DNA of 7,863 bases from an uncultured Lachnospiraceae bacterium (GCA_947177515.1 CAMWUU010000152.1:1-7863), one strand, 5' to 3'; shown: positions 1 to 5,276, counted from the stretch's first letter. The notes: generated by a model from the sequence alone, not told the origin. Numbers and translations: made by a program.

Positions 1-2
1 TT

Positions 3-2618
3 GCGGACTTTAACCGGGCAATGTTCTATCGGCTTGATGGGGATCGGAAGAAGAATCTGCTAGAGAATGAGCGCAAAAAATACAGACCCTGGCAGGGTGG
101 GGTATTTGGCGGGCAGCTTATTTTTGAAATAAAGGGGAAGCAGTATGAGATTTCCCGAGTTTTTTATGACAGGGAGCAGGCGGATGAATTTGAACTGCGT
201 GATGTAGAAACCAATCTGCCTTCGAGCGATTATAGCAAAAAGATTGGGGAGGAAATCTTTTCGGTTGACCGGGAATCCTTCCTGCGCACGGTTTTTATTG
301 GCCAGGGGGAATGTGAAACTTCTCCGACGGACGATATCAATGCAAAGCTTGGGAATCTGACAGACCAGGTAAATGACCTGGATAGTTTTGATGCGGCAAA
401 TACAAAACTTACAGAGATCCTGCGTACCCTAAACCCTTCCCGCTCTTCTGGCCAGATAGCAAAGCGCAGGGAGGAAATCGCCCAGTGTGAGAGAGTTTTT
501 CGGGAAGGGGAGGGAATCGAGGCGGAAATAGCGCTTTATCGGGACAGGATACTGGCACAGGAAGAAACATACGAGGACTTAAAAGAGCAGTTGAATGAAG
601 CGGGAAGGATGCAAGAGTATGTTTCGCGCAGGCAGTCTTCCTATGTGGAAGAGTCCGAGTGGCGGCATCTAAAGGAAACGGCGGCGGAGAAAAAGAGGGA
701 ATGGGAGGAGGCGGGGATGCGCTTTCCGGGGAAAATACCGGAGCCTGCCCTGATAAAGGAGCAGATTGCAAAGTGCATCGAACTTGGCAAGGCCTATGAA
801 AGAGTGAAGCTGTACTGGTTTAGCCAGGAGGAAAATGAAGAATTTGCTTCCCTTGAGGAAATTTTTGCGGACGGCGCACCGGGATTTAAGGAACTGGATG
901 GGAAAATCCGGGAAGCTTCCGGATTAGGCCGCTCAAAAAGGGAAGACGGGCGAATCAGTGCGGCGGAATTAAAACGGCTTCGGCAGCTTGAACCCTATTT
1001 CCCGGATGGAGGGGGGAACGCCCTGGCGGTTGCCGCGGGCTGGGCGCAGCGCAACCAGAAAAAAGAAACATTGCCAGCAAACCAGGAAGCCCTAGCTGCC
1101 CTGTATGAAACCTCCTCAGATGAAAATCCCCCAGCAGGAAAATACAGCATCCTTTTTGTTGCCGGTATTTTATTGATGGCGGTCGGTATAGTGACAGCAT
1201 GGATGTATTCCATGGTTCCCGGGATTGCCTTGGCAGTGCTGGGGTTTCTTTCTACGGCGATAAGTATCCACAAAAAGGTATTGATAGGACTTTATGAGGA
1301 TACGCGGGGAACCCCGGAGATGGAGAACCTGCTGCGTACCATAAAGGAGGATACTGCCTTTATTGAGCGGGTGGATGAACGTACCGCCTCCTATCTTGCC
1401 TCGCATGGCCGGCAGTTCGGGGATGGGGATGGGAAAGAGGTGGAGCTTGCCCTGCAGGAAATTATGATGGAAGCTGCGGAGTACCAGAACCTGAAGAAGA
1501 AGGCGGAAAATGGGGATGCTGACGATGGGGGAAAGGAACACGCGCAGACCGATGAAAATATTGCTGCGTTTTTGGGAAGGTATATGGAAGTATCACCGCG
1601 GATGGATTATGTAAAGGAATTATATGCATTGAAAGAGCGTGTTAATACCTATGCCACCCTGATGGATAAGTGGGAGAAACTAGAACGGGCAAAGGAAAGC
1701 TATGAGCAGATCCGTTCCGGGATTGCTGCATTCTATGAGGAATATGGTTTTGAGCCGGATGGCAATATATCCGCGCAGCTTGGTGATATAAAGGATGCGG
1801 TAAAGAGGTATCAGGATGCGGAAAAGGCTTATGATCACGCAGCTTTTGAACTTGAGCAGTTTGAGGCAGAAAACAGTTTTAAGCAGGAGGCACTTTCTGC
1901 GGAGGATTTTCCTAGAAAGGAAGATGGTTTAACAAAAGAAGATACTTCCATAATGAAGGAAATCCCCCTAAAGGAAAGTCTTAATCCGGAGTGGGATTCT
2001 ATGCAGGAGGAAAGGGAATCCCTGCCGTCGCTCGAAGAAATTCATGGGATGATCCTTAATTTAAACGAGGAATTAAAGAAGGTGTGGGAAGAGGGGACAA
2101 AGAATCAGAGTGCACTTGAGGAATTGCAGGAGCAATATGGGGCTTGGGAGGAAAACCGTCTGAAGCTTTTGCAGTTAAAAGAATTGCAGGAAGTTCAGGA
2201 GAAAAAATATAATCTTGTGTTAAAAGCGAGGGAAAAGCTTGGGATGGCAAAAGAGTCCATGACGGCAAAGTATGCGGGACCAATGCTGGAAAAATTTAGC
2301 AAATACTATGAACTGCTTGCCGGGGAAACAGCAAAATATTTCCATATCGATGCCAACACGGCTGTAACGGTGGAGGAATTTGGCAGGCAGCGGGCAGCAG
2401 GCACATTGAGCCGCGGTCTGCGCGATCTGCTTGGGATCGCGCTGCGGGTTGCATTTGCTGATGCTATGTACCCGGAGGAAAAACCGGTGCTGATTATGGA
2501 TGATCCTTTTGTAAACTTAGATGACAGAAAGATTGCCGCAGGGGGGGATTTTCTTGCAGCGGTTGCAAAGGAATATCAGATTGTGTACTTTACGTGTAGT
2601 AATGCGAGAAATTTTTAA
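3..2618 (+). CDS. SbcC/Rad50/YhaN-like coiled-coil ATPase, 5'-truncated
   Basis: The reading frame is open to the left edge (residues ADFNRA precede the first ATG at 21), so the true N-terminus and Walker A lie upstream; MFYRLDG matches the stretch that follows the P-loop in YhaN-type proteins. Numbering from M at 21: a Q-loop-like VFIGQGE ends at residue 96; long Glu/Lys-rich coiled coils follow; two hydrophobic helices lie at about 376-394 and 398-416; a second coiled-coil arm runs to about 760; the ABC signature LSRGLRD is at 796-802; Walker B and D-loop VLIMDDPFVNLDD start at 823. By family knowledge these are SMC-like ATPases that work with a SbcD/YhaO metallophosphoesterase in DNA end processing, and the paired membrane helices resemble YhaN. 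The usual His near the C-terminus (TCH in relatives I recall) is Ser here (FTCSNAR), and the protein ends abruptly. Family sure; exact role inferred. Confidence 0.86.
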   Translation, partial: ADFNRAMFYRLDGDRKKNLLENERKKYRPWQGGVFGGQLIFEIKGKQYEISRVFYDREQADEFELRDVETNLPSSDYSKKIGEEIFSVDRESFLRTVFIGQGECETSPTDDINAKLGNLTDQVNDLDSFDAANTKLTEILRTLNPSRSSGQIAKRREEIAQCERVFREGEGIEAEIALYRDRILAQEETYEDLKEQLNEAGRMQEYVSRRQSSYVEESEWRHLKETAAEKKREWEEAGMRFPGKIPEPALIKEQIAKCIELGKAYERVKLYWFSQEENEEFASLEEIFADGAPGFKELDGKIREASGLGRSKREDGRISAAELKRLRQLEPYFPDGGGNALAVAAGWAQRNQKKETLPANQEALAALYETSSDENPPAGKYSILFVAGILLMAVGIVTAWMYSMVPGIALAVLGFLSTAISIHKKVLIGLYEDTRGTPEMENLLRTIKEDTAFIERVDERTASYLASHGRQFGDGDGKEVELALQEIMMEAAEYQNLKKKAENGDADDGGKEHAQTDENIAAFLGRYMEVSPRMDYVKELYALKERVNTYATLMDKWEKLERAKESYEQIRSGIAAFYEEYGFEPDGNISAQLGDIKDAVKRYQDAEKAYDHAAFELEQFEAENSFKQEALSAEDFPRKEDGLTKEDTSIMKEIPLKESLNPEWDSMQEERESLPSLEEIHGMILNLNEELKKVWEEGTKNQSALEELQEQYGAWEENRLKLLQLKELQEVQEKKYNLVLKAREKLGMAKESMTAKYAGPMLEKFSKYYELLAGETAKYFHIDANTAVTVEEFGRQRAAGTLSRGLRDLLGIALRVAFADAMYPEEKPVLIMDDPFVNLDDRKIAAGGDFLAAVAKEYQIVYFTCSNARNF

Positions 2619-2680
2619 TGCAATGTGAAAGGGGCATGAGGGTGGTGAAGGGGGGTGGGCGCTACCCCTTTCACATGGCA
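2619..2680. repeat. 16-bp inverted repeat in convergent gap
   Basis: The arms TGCAATGTGAAAGGGG (2619-2634) and CCCCTTTCACATGGCA (2665-2680) are complementary at 15 of 16 positions, with a 30-nt spacer, starting right after the ATPase stop codon. A second, shorter copy of the left arm (GTGAAGGGGG, 2645-2654) can pair with the same right arm. The repeat lies between two convergent genes, so a bidirectional terminator is the natural guess, but neither side has a convincing U-tract. It could also be a dispersed palindromic element. The rest of the gap to 2717 is G-rich and shows no gene. Confidence 0.65.
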
Positions 2681-2717
2681 GGGTGCAATGGCTGGTGGCT
2701 CCGCGCGCGTGTGGGAG

Positions 2718-3851
2718 TTAGGTTGGGGGATGGTTTTTGGTTTGGTATTCTACGGTGTAGGATTCCCAGGGGGCAGGAATTTCTAGTTTTTCGATCATGT
2801 TTTCTAAAACGTTTTCGGGAATGTGGCGCGCCCTTATTTGGTTGCGTGTTAGTAGTTCCTTATAGGGTACCTCAAGGTAGAGGATGCGTACTCTTGCATG
2901 GTAGTCCGCAAATAGTTTGATTAGCTTTCTTCGGGTTTCCTGTAAAAGGTTGGTGGCATTCCAGATAAAGGGTTGTTTTTTTGAAAGGAAGCCTTTTGCC
3001 TGCGTAAGTGCGAGGTGGGCGATCTTGCCGGAATCTTTTGTGGGGGGAAGCTTTCGTTCTTCCCGGAGCTGATCAAGGGAAATTACGGGAAGTTTTTGTT
3101 GTCCAGCCCAGTGATCTTTTCCAACGAGGGGAAGGCCGGAAAGCAGGGTCACGTCGAATTCTGTGCTGTCGTAAAGGGTGGCACCCTGCCACAGGTCATC
3201 CTGCAGAAAAAAGCAGGATTTTGTGTAGGGATTTGTAAAGGGGTAGGGATGTTCTAGCACATTTAATTCCCCCGCATACTCTGCAAACCATTCCACCTGA
3301 CTCATCAGGGAATCACTCTGTGTGGTTTGCCGCCCAAGTATATCCGCCTTAGCAAGCAGAGATAAAAGTCGGAGGGGAATGCATTCCGCCGCTTTTAATA
3401 GCTCTGCTTCCGGTCTGGTTTTTTTAAAAAACCAGACCGGAAGGCCATGATAGCGGATGGCATTTGTTACAAATTCCCTCTGGGCAAAACTTAATAGGAA
3501 GCGTTCTGTTTCCCGGTAGGCAGTTCTTTGAAAAAGTTTTGCTCCGACTAAGGTGTGTCTTGGCGAAACTAAGGTTCCGTCTTCATACTTTGTGCAGGAG
3601 ATCTTCCCAATGTCGTGGAAGGCAGCAGCAAGGAATAATAGTTCCTGTTCCGTAGCACTTAGATTCTGCCATTCGGGCAGGTTTACCAAAGCTTCGCATA
3701 CCATCCCAGTATGGCAGTATACATCGCCCTCAGCATGATAGGCGGGATTTTGTGGGACTTGTTTTAGCAAAAGGAGTTCCGGGCAGCGGGCAGTGAGTGA
3801 GGGGAATGAAAAACCGTCCCGGCGGATAGCCTGTAAAATTGTTTCACTCAT
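2718..3851 (-). CDS. HD-Pnk: HD phosphoesterase fused to 5'-OH polynucleotide kinase
   Basis: A 377-residue two-domain RNA/DNA end-healing enzyme. The N-terminal HD domain shows H39/H47, the HD pair H79-D80 (FHDIGK), H99 (SPRHTLVGAK), H135 (RYHGLP) and D170 (AKADILG). The C-terminal P-loop kinase has Walker A GLPLVGKD at 239-246 (Asp replaces the usual Ser/Thr), ISLD with D260 as probable general base, the WNATN motif at 297-301, and an Arg-rich lid at about 336-342. The domain order matches Runella slithyformis HD-Pnk, shown to phosphorylate 5'-OH ends and remove 2',3'-cyclic or 3' phosphates; homologues are often next to an ATP-dependent ligase, as here. Start ATG 3849-3851 follows AGGAGG by 9 nt. 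It lies 6 nt after the ligase stop, so the two are co-transcribed and probably translationally coupled. A perfect 37-bp palindrome interrupts the HD-domain coding sequence without breaking the frame. Family call firm; substrate in the cell unknown. Confidence 0.9.
   Translation of the reverse strand: MSETILQAIRRDGFSFPSLTARCPELLLLKQVPQNPAYHAEGDVYCHTGMVCEALVNLPEWQNLSATEQELLFLAAAFHDIGKISCTKYEDGTLVSPRHTLVGAKLFQRTAYRETERFLLSFAQREFVTNAIRYHGLPVWFFKKTRPEAELLKAAECIPLRLLSLLAKADILGRQTTQSDSLMSQVEWFAEYAGELNVLEHPYPFTNPYTKSCFFLQDDLWQGATLYDSTEFDVTLLSGLPLVGKDHWAGQQKLPVISLDQLREERKLPPTKDSGKIAHLALTQAKGFLSKKQPFIWNATNLLQETRRKLIKLFADYHARVRILYLEVPYKELLTRNQIRARHIPENVLENMIEKLEIPAPWESYTVEYQTKNHPPT
3198..3219. repeat. 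7-bp-arm inverted repeat within HD-Pnk
   Basis: The arms ATCCTGC (3198-3204) and GCAGGAT (3213-3219) are perfectly complementary around an A-rich 8-nt centre. In the mRNA this would be a hairpin with a U-rich loop. Arms of this length are expected about once by chance in 2 kb, so it matters only as a companion of the larger palindromes nearby. Confidence 0.4.
3283..3330. repeat. Nested long stem within HD-Pnk
   Basis: The outer arms GCAAACCA (3283-3290) and TGGTTTGC (3323-3330) are perfectly complementary. Between them TTCC...CTGA can pair with TCAG-GGAA around the loop CTCA, with a 2-nt bulge on one side and a 10-nt bulge on the other, giving about 16 bp in all. It lies in the coding sequence for residues about 175-190 of HD-Pnk. 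Possible mRNA structure; no function shown. Confidence 0.4.
3407..3443. repeat. Perfect 37-bp palindrome inside the HD-Pnk gene
   Basis: Two 18-bp arms are exactly complementary with a single T at 3425 as centre. The left arm runs CTTCCGGTCTGG then six T (3407-3424); the right arm is six A then CCAGACCGGAAG (3426-3443). On the coding strand it encodes residues 137-148 of HD-Pnk (LPVWFFKKTRPE), just after the RYHG motif, and keeps the frame. It can form a DNA cruciform or a strong mRNA hairpin. It is not a standard terminator, because no U-tract follows either arm. A 12-bp perfect palindrome, GGAATGCATTCC, lies nearby at 3376-3387. Confidence 0.9.
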
Positions 3852-3857
3852 CCTAGC

Positions 3858-4658
3858 TTACCTCCTCCCCTCATCAAAGAGATCAACACCGTCCGCTAGG
3901 AGATTGGCAATAAGAGGACGTTTCATCCAGTGGGTTTTTGAATCAAGGATGGTGTTCAGGAAGGAGCCACGCACATATTTCAGGCGGTCGGTCACATAAT
4001 CCCCATCCTCGACCTTAATGTAAATTCCCTCCATGATTCCGCTAAGATCCGTTTGTTCCCGTGCCAGTTCCGGTTTCGCACCGCCCTTTTTACATTGTAA
4101 AAGGAAATTATCTTCCCGGTTTTGTGAGATAAAAAGACTTTCGCCAATAAATCCCGCAATTTCCTCCGTATTTTTAAAATATCCCTGCGCCAGTACACGC
4201 ACAGAGTGGATAAACGGGGAATTTTGTAAAAAGTCCCTGCGTTTTTTGGTGGAAAAAAATTTTCCTTCCACCCGGTCGTAAATATCGAATTCCATAAAAT
4301 AGTGGGGCAGTTTGTCATAAAACACAGTGTGTTTTGCATACAGCCATTCCCCGTACAGCACATATCGATCGTCAAGCAGGGAGAGGAGTTGTGCTTCAAA
4401 GCAGCCCGCCCATAACTTAAATAGATCAAACTGGCGCTCGCCATACCCGCCGGTCAGATAATGGCCGCGGCTTTGCAACAGCATTTTTCCATTCGGGTCA
4501 AAGCTGATTCCACAGTTTGCCCCGTCCACTTTTTCCTCCAAAACCAGGTATTTCCCTGCAATTTCCCCGAATCCTGCACAGGTTAAATCTTCGTCCCCCG
4601 CCTGTTCCCTGGAACCTTCAAGATGTCTGGTACGGGGATATTTAAAAATCTGTTCCAT
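3858..4658 (-). CDS. ATP-dependent RNA ligase (Rnl2-like nucleotidyltransferase)
   Basis: A 266-residue ligase that would join 5'-phosphate and 3'-OH RNA ends through enzyme-AMP and AppRNA intermediates. Motif I is EKVDGAN at 42-48 with nucleophile K43; SRG at about 63-65 fits motif Ia; motif III is LYGEWLY at 101-107 with E104; motif IIIa is FMEFDIYD at 121-128; motif IV is EGIYIKV at 210-216; motif V is LKYVR at 226-230 with K227. It is shorter than T4 Rnl2 (about 334 residues), with only about 36 residues after motif V, so any C-terminal specificity domain is small or missing. Start ATG 4656-4658 was chosen because TGGAGG lies 6 nt upstream; a longer frame from 4772 would begin inside the terminator. 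It is the first gene of a two-gene operon with HD-Pnk, which would prepare ends for it. Likely controlled by the long leader and terminator upstream. RNA rather than DNA as substrate is inferred from motif spelling and partner. Confidence 0.9.
   Translation of the reverse strand: MEQIFKYPRTRHLEGSREQAGDEDLTCAGFGEIAGKYLVLEEKVDGANCGISFDPNGKMLLQSRGHYLTGGYGERQFDLFKLWAGCFEAQLLSLLDDRYVLYGEWLYAKHTVFYDKLPHYFMEFDIYDRVEGKFFSTKKRRDFLQNSPFIHSVRVLAQGYFKNTEEIAGFIGESLFISQNREDNFLLQCKKGGAKPELAREQTDLSGIMEGIYIKVEDGDYVTDRLKYVRGSFLNTILDSKTHWMKRPLIANLLADGVDLFDEGRR
3861..3866 (-). promoter_or_regulatory. Ribosome binding site of HD-Pnk inside the ligase 3' end
   Basis: On the minus strand AGGAGG immediately precedes the ligase TAA stop (3858-3860) and lies 9 nt before the HD-Pnk ATG. 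It is formed by the last ligase codons, so ribosomes finishing the ligase sit on the initiation region of HD-Pnk. This fixes the HD-Pnk start and suggests coupled translation. Confidence 0.85.
4248..4272. repeat. 25-bp quasi-palindrome inside the ligase gene
   Basis: The two 12-nt arms around a single central base (4260) pair at 10 of 12 positions as DNA; the other two become G-U pairs in the mRNA. The outer GGTGGAA (4248-4254) and TTCCACC (4266-4272) are perfect. It encodes part of VEGKFFSTKK. Its form, with an A/T-run centre and almost no loop, resembles the 37-bp palindrome in the neighbouring gene. Confidence 0.6.
4319..4335. repeat. 17-bp perfect odd palindrome inside the ligase gene
   Basis: AAAACACA (4319-4326) and TGTGTTTT (4328-4335) are exact complements around G4327. 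It encodes AKHTVF, just after ligase motif III. Low-complexity composition may explain it, but the shape again is a loopless palindrome. Confidence 0.6.
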
Positions 4659-4736
4659 AATTTTCCTCCATTCTGACACAAAAATAATGTGAAAGTCAAA
4701 TAGTTGATGCATGAAAAAGCTGTCAGTCAGAAACGG

Positions 4737-4775
4737 AAAAGAAAAAATGCCACGCGGAATAAATCCCCGCACGGC
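4737..4775 (-). terminator. Intrinsic terminator between the promoter and the ligase gene
   Basis: On the minus strand GCCGTGCGGGG (4775-4765) pairs with TTCCGCGTGGC (4759-4749) over 11 positions, including four G-U pairs, around a 5-nt loop ATTTA. It is followed by ATTTTTTCTTTT. The orientation is unambiguous, because the plus-strand side has no T-run after the stem. It sits about 210 nt after the predicted transcription start and 80 nt before the ligase ATG. Confidence 0.85.
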
Positions 4776-4829
4776 ACATAATAGATGGTCATACCGCAGA
4801 GGAATCCCCCTTTAAAGCACTTTATTCCG
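4755..4829 (-). promoter_or_regulatory. Candidate antiterminator pairing
   Basis: Leader segment CGGAATAAA (minus strand, 4829-4821) is exactly complementary over 9 nt to TTTATTCCG (4763-4755), which spans the terminator loop and the first five bases of its 3' arm. This pairing and the terminator cannot form together. The imbalance (9 bp against 11 bp with a short loop) means the terminator should win unless something favours the alternative. Inference from complementarity only. Confidence 0.5.
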
Positions 4830-4924
4830 TATTCTAACCGAAAAAACAGACACAAAAACTACAGCCCCGGAAAAAGACATAAAACCGGCGCTTTGTCTGT
4901 GTAATTTCTTTGTCAGAATGCGGA

Positions 4925-4940
4925 TTACATGGGGTCCTCC
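4925..4940 (-). promoter_or_regulatory. Start-stop element (Shine-Dalgarno + ATG-TAA) in the leader
   Basis: On the minus strand GGAGG (4940-4936), five bases, ATG (4930-4928) and TAA (4927-4925) follow each other directly. The Shine-Dalgarno quality and spacing are good, yet the frame encodes only Met. It could load a ribosome onto the leader without making a peptide. It may be chance. Confidence 0.4.
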
Positions 4941-4989
4941 AATCGGCAGCAGAATATGTTTGCTGTACTTTTCAAAATTGTCTTTTTTA

Positions 4990-5018
4990 ATCATAGCACT
5001 GTGGAGGAAGATTGTCAA
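4990..5018 (-). promoter_or_regulatory. Sigma-A promoter of the ligase-HD-Pnk operon
   Basis: On the minus strand a perfect -35 TTGACA (5018-5013), a 17-bp spacer and -10 TATGAT (4995-4990; 5 of 6) match the vegetative consensus. AT-rich sequence lies upstream, and the predicted start is near 4983. No other minus-strand gene lies nearby, so it should drive the leader and the RNA-repair genes. Confidence 0.85.
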
Positions 5019-5234
5019 ATAGCAAATTTCGTATAGAAAAACGGGAATTTCTATTATTATGCCGCTCGTTTTTTGTTTTTTCAGGGAATGGGGAAAACGT
5101 CAATTACGGACAGGGCAAGGTTTGTTTGAAATATATATAGATATGGATGGGTGGATTAAAATATATGGTTGGAAGACCAAAAGGTAATAGTGCAGATTAA
5201 TGTAAATGTGGTTGCGTAAATGTGAAAAAAACTC
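5019..5234. other. Divergent intergenic region, no gene seen
   Basis: AT-rich sequence between two divergent promoters. It holds a T-rich tract (about 5070-5081), an AT-alternating stretch (about 5130-5142), a small stem TGGTT-GGAA-GACCA (5166-5179), and a 9-bp direct repeat GTAAATGTG at 5202-5210 and 5216-5224, 14 bp apart, just upstream of the rightward -35. A 14-codon frame beginning near 5143 has no ribosome binding site and was not called. Confidence 0.6.
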
Positions 5235-5263
5235 TTGACAAGTTCATTCGATTGCGATAGAAT
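5235..5263 (+). promoter_or_regulatory. Sigma-A promoter of the blaI-M56 operon
   Basis: TTGACA (5235-5240), a 17-bp spacer and TAGAAT (5258-5263; 5 of 6) predict a start near 5270, giving a 5' UTR of about 113 nt before the BlaI-type gene. The promoter is buried in a dyad operator, as expected for an autorepressed regulator. Confidence 0.88.
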
Positions 5264-5271
5264 GAACTTGT
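5238..5271. promoter_or_regulatory. 34-bp dyad operator over the -10 (site 1)
   Basis: The arms ACAAGTTCATTC (5238-5249) and GAATGAACTTGT (5260-5271) are perfectly complementary; including the core, 15 of 17 position pairs match about a centre at 5254/5255. It covers the end of the -35, the spacer and the -10. BlaI/MecI repressors bind such dyads as dimers, so autorepression by the downstream gene is the likely role. Confidence 0.8.
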
Positions 5272-5276
5272 AACCG

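Larger units (their letters stand above)
4659..4983 (-). promoter_or_regulatory. Long 5' leader of the RNA-repair operon (candidate attenuator)
   Basis: From the predicted start near 4983 to the ligase ATG there are about 325 nt without a convincing gene. In 5'->3' order on the minus strand: a small hairpin (CAGCA/TGCTG, 4965-4947); a start-stop element GGAGG-ACCCC-ATG-TAA (4940-4925); a U-rich middle with possible CCGG/CCGG stem (about 4893-4864); CGGAATAAA (4829-4821); the intrinsic terminator (4775-4737); a dyad TGACnnnCACA...TGTG-TCA (4698-4674); and the ligase ribosome binding site. No T-box sequence or riboswitch core was recognised. The terminated product would be a roughly 245-nt RNA, so a separate small RNA gene is the alternative. 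Confidence 0.6.

Noticed and set aside
2618..2920. 100-residue plus-strand frame overlapping the ATPase stop
   Set aside because: Mostly antisense to HD-Pnk, with Gly/Arg/Cys-rich composition, no ribosome binding site and no recognisable family.
3045..3064. 6-bp inverted repeat GGGAAG/CTTCCC in HD-Pnk
   Set aside because: Arms of this length are expected several times by chance in 2 kb.
3291..3322. Hammerhead-like core CUGAUGAG...GGAA on the minus strand
   Set aside because: CUGAUGA is present, but the GAAA box and stem II are not; it is ordinary HD-Pnk coding sequence.
3407..3443. 37-bp palindrome as an intrinsic terminator
   Set aside because: The T- and A-runs are inside the palindrome centre rather than after the stem, on either strand.
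3992..4444. 150-residue minus-strand frame inside the ligase
   Set aside because: A shadow of the ligase gene in another frame; the ligase frame carries all the catalytic motifs.
4666..4705. Second promoter (TTGACT) right before the ligase
   Set aside because: The best -10 at 17-18 bp spacing is poor (CAGAAT), and transcription would begin within or after the ribosome binding site.
4659..4772. 38-residue N-terminal extension of the ligase
   Set aside because: It would start inside the terminator stem and run through the U-tract; the ATG at 4658 has a strong ribosome binding site and matches where ligase homology begins.
4737..4983. T-box or known metabolite riboswitch in the ligase leader
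   Set aside because: No T-box consensus (GNUGGNACCGCG) and no riboswitch core that I could recognise; only the terminator and a possible alternative pairing are supported.
4812..5018. 68-residue minus-strand frame ending before the terminator
   Set aside because: Its first codons are the promoter -35 and its ATG (4992-4994) overlaps the -10, so it cannot be translated from that promoter. No ribosome binding site precedes any start. Treated as leader sequence.
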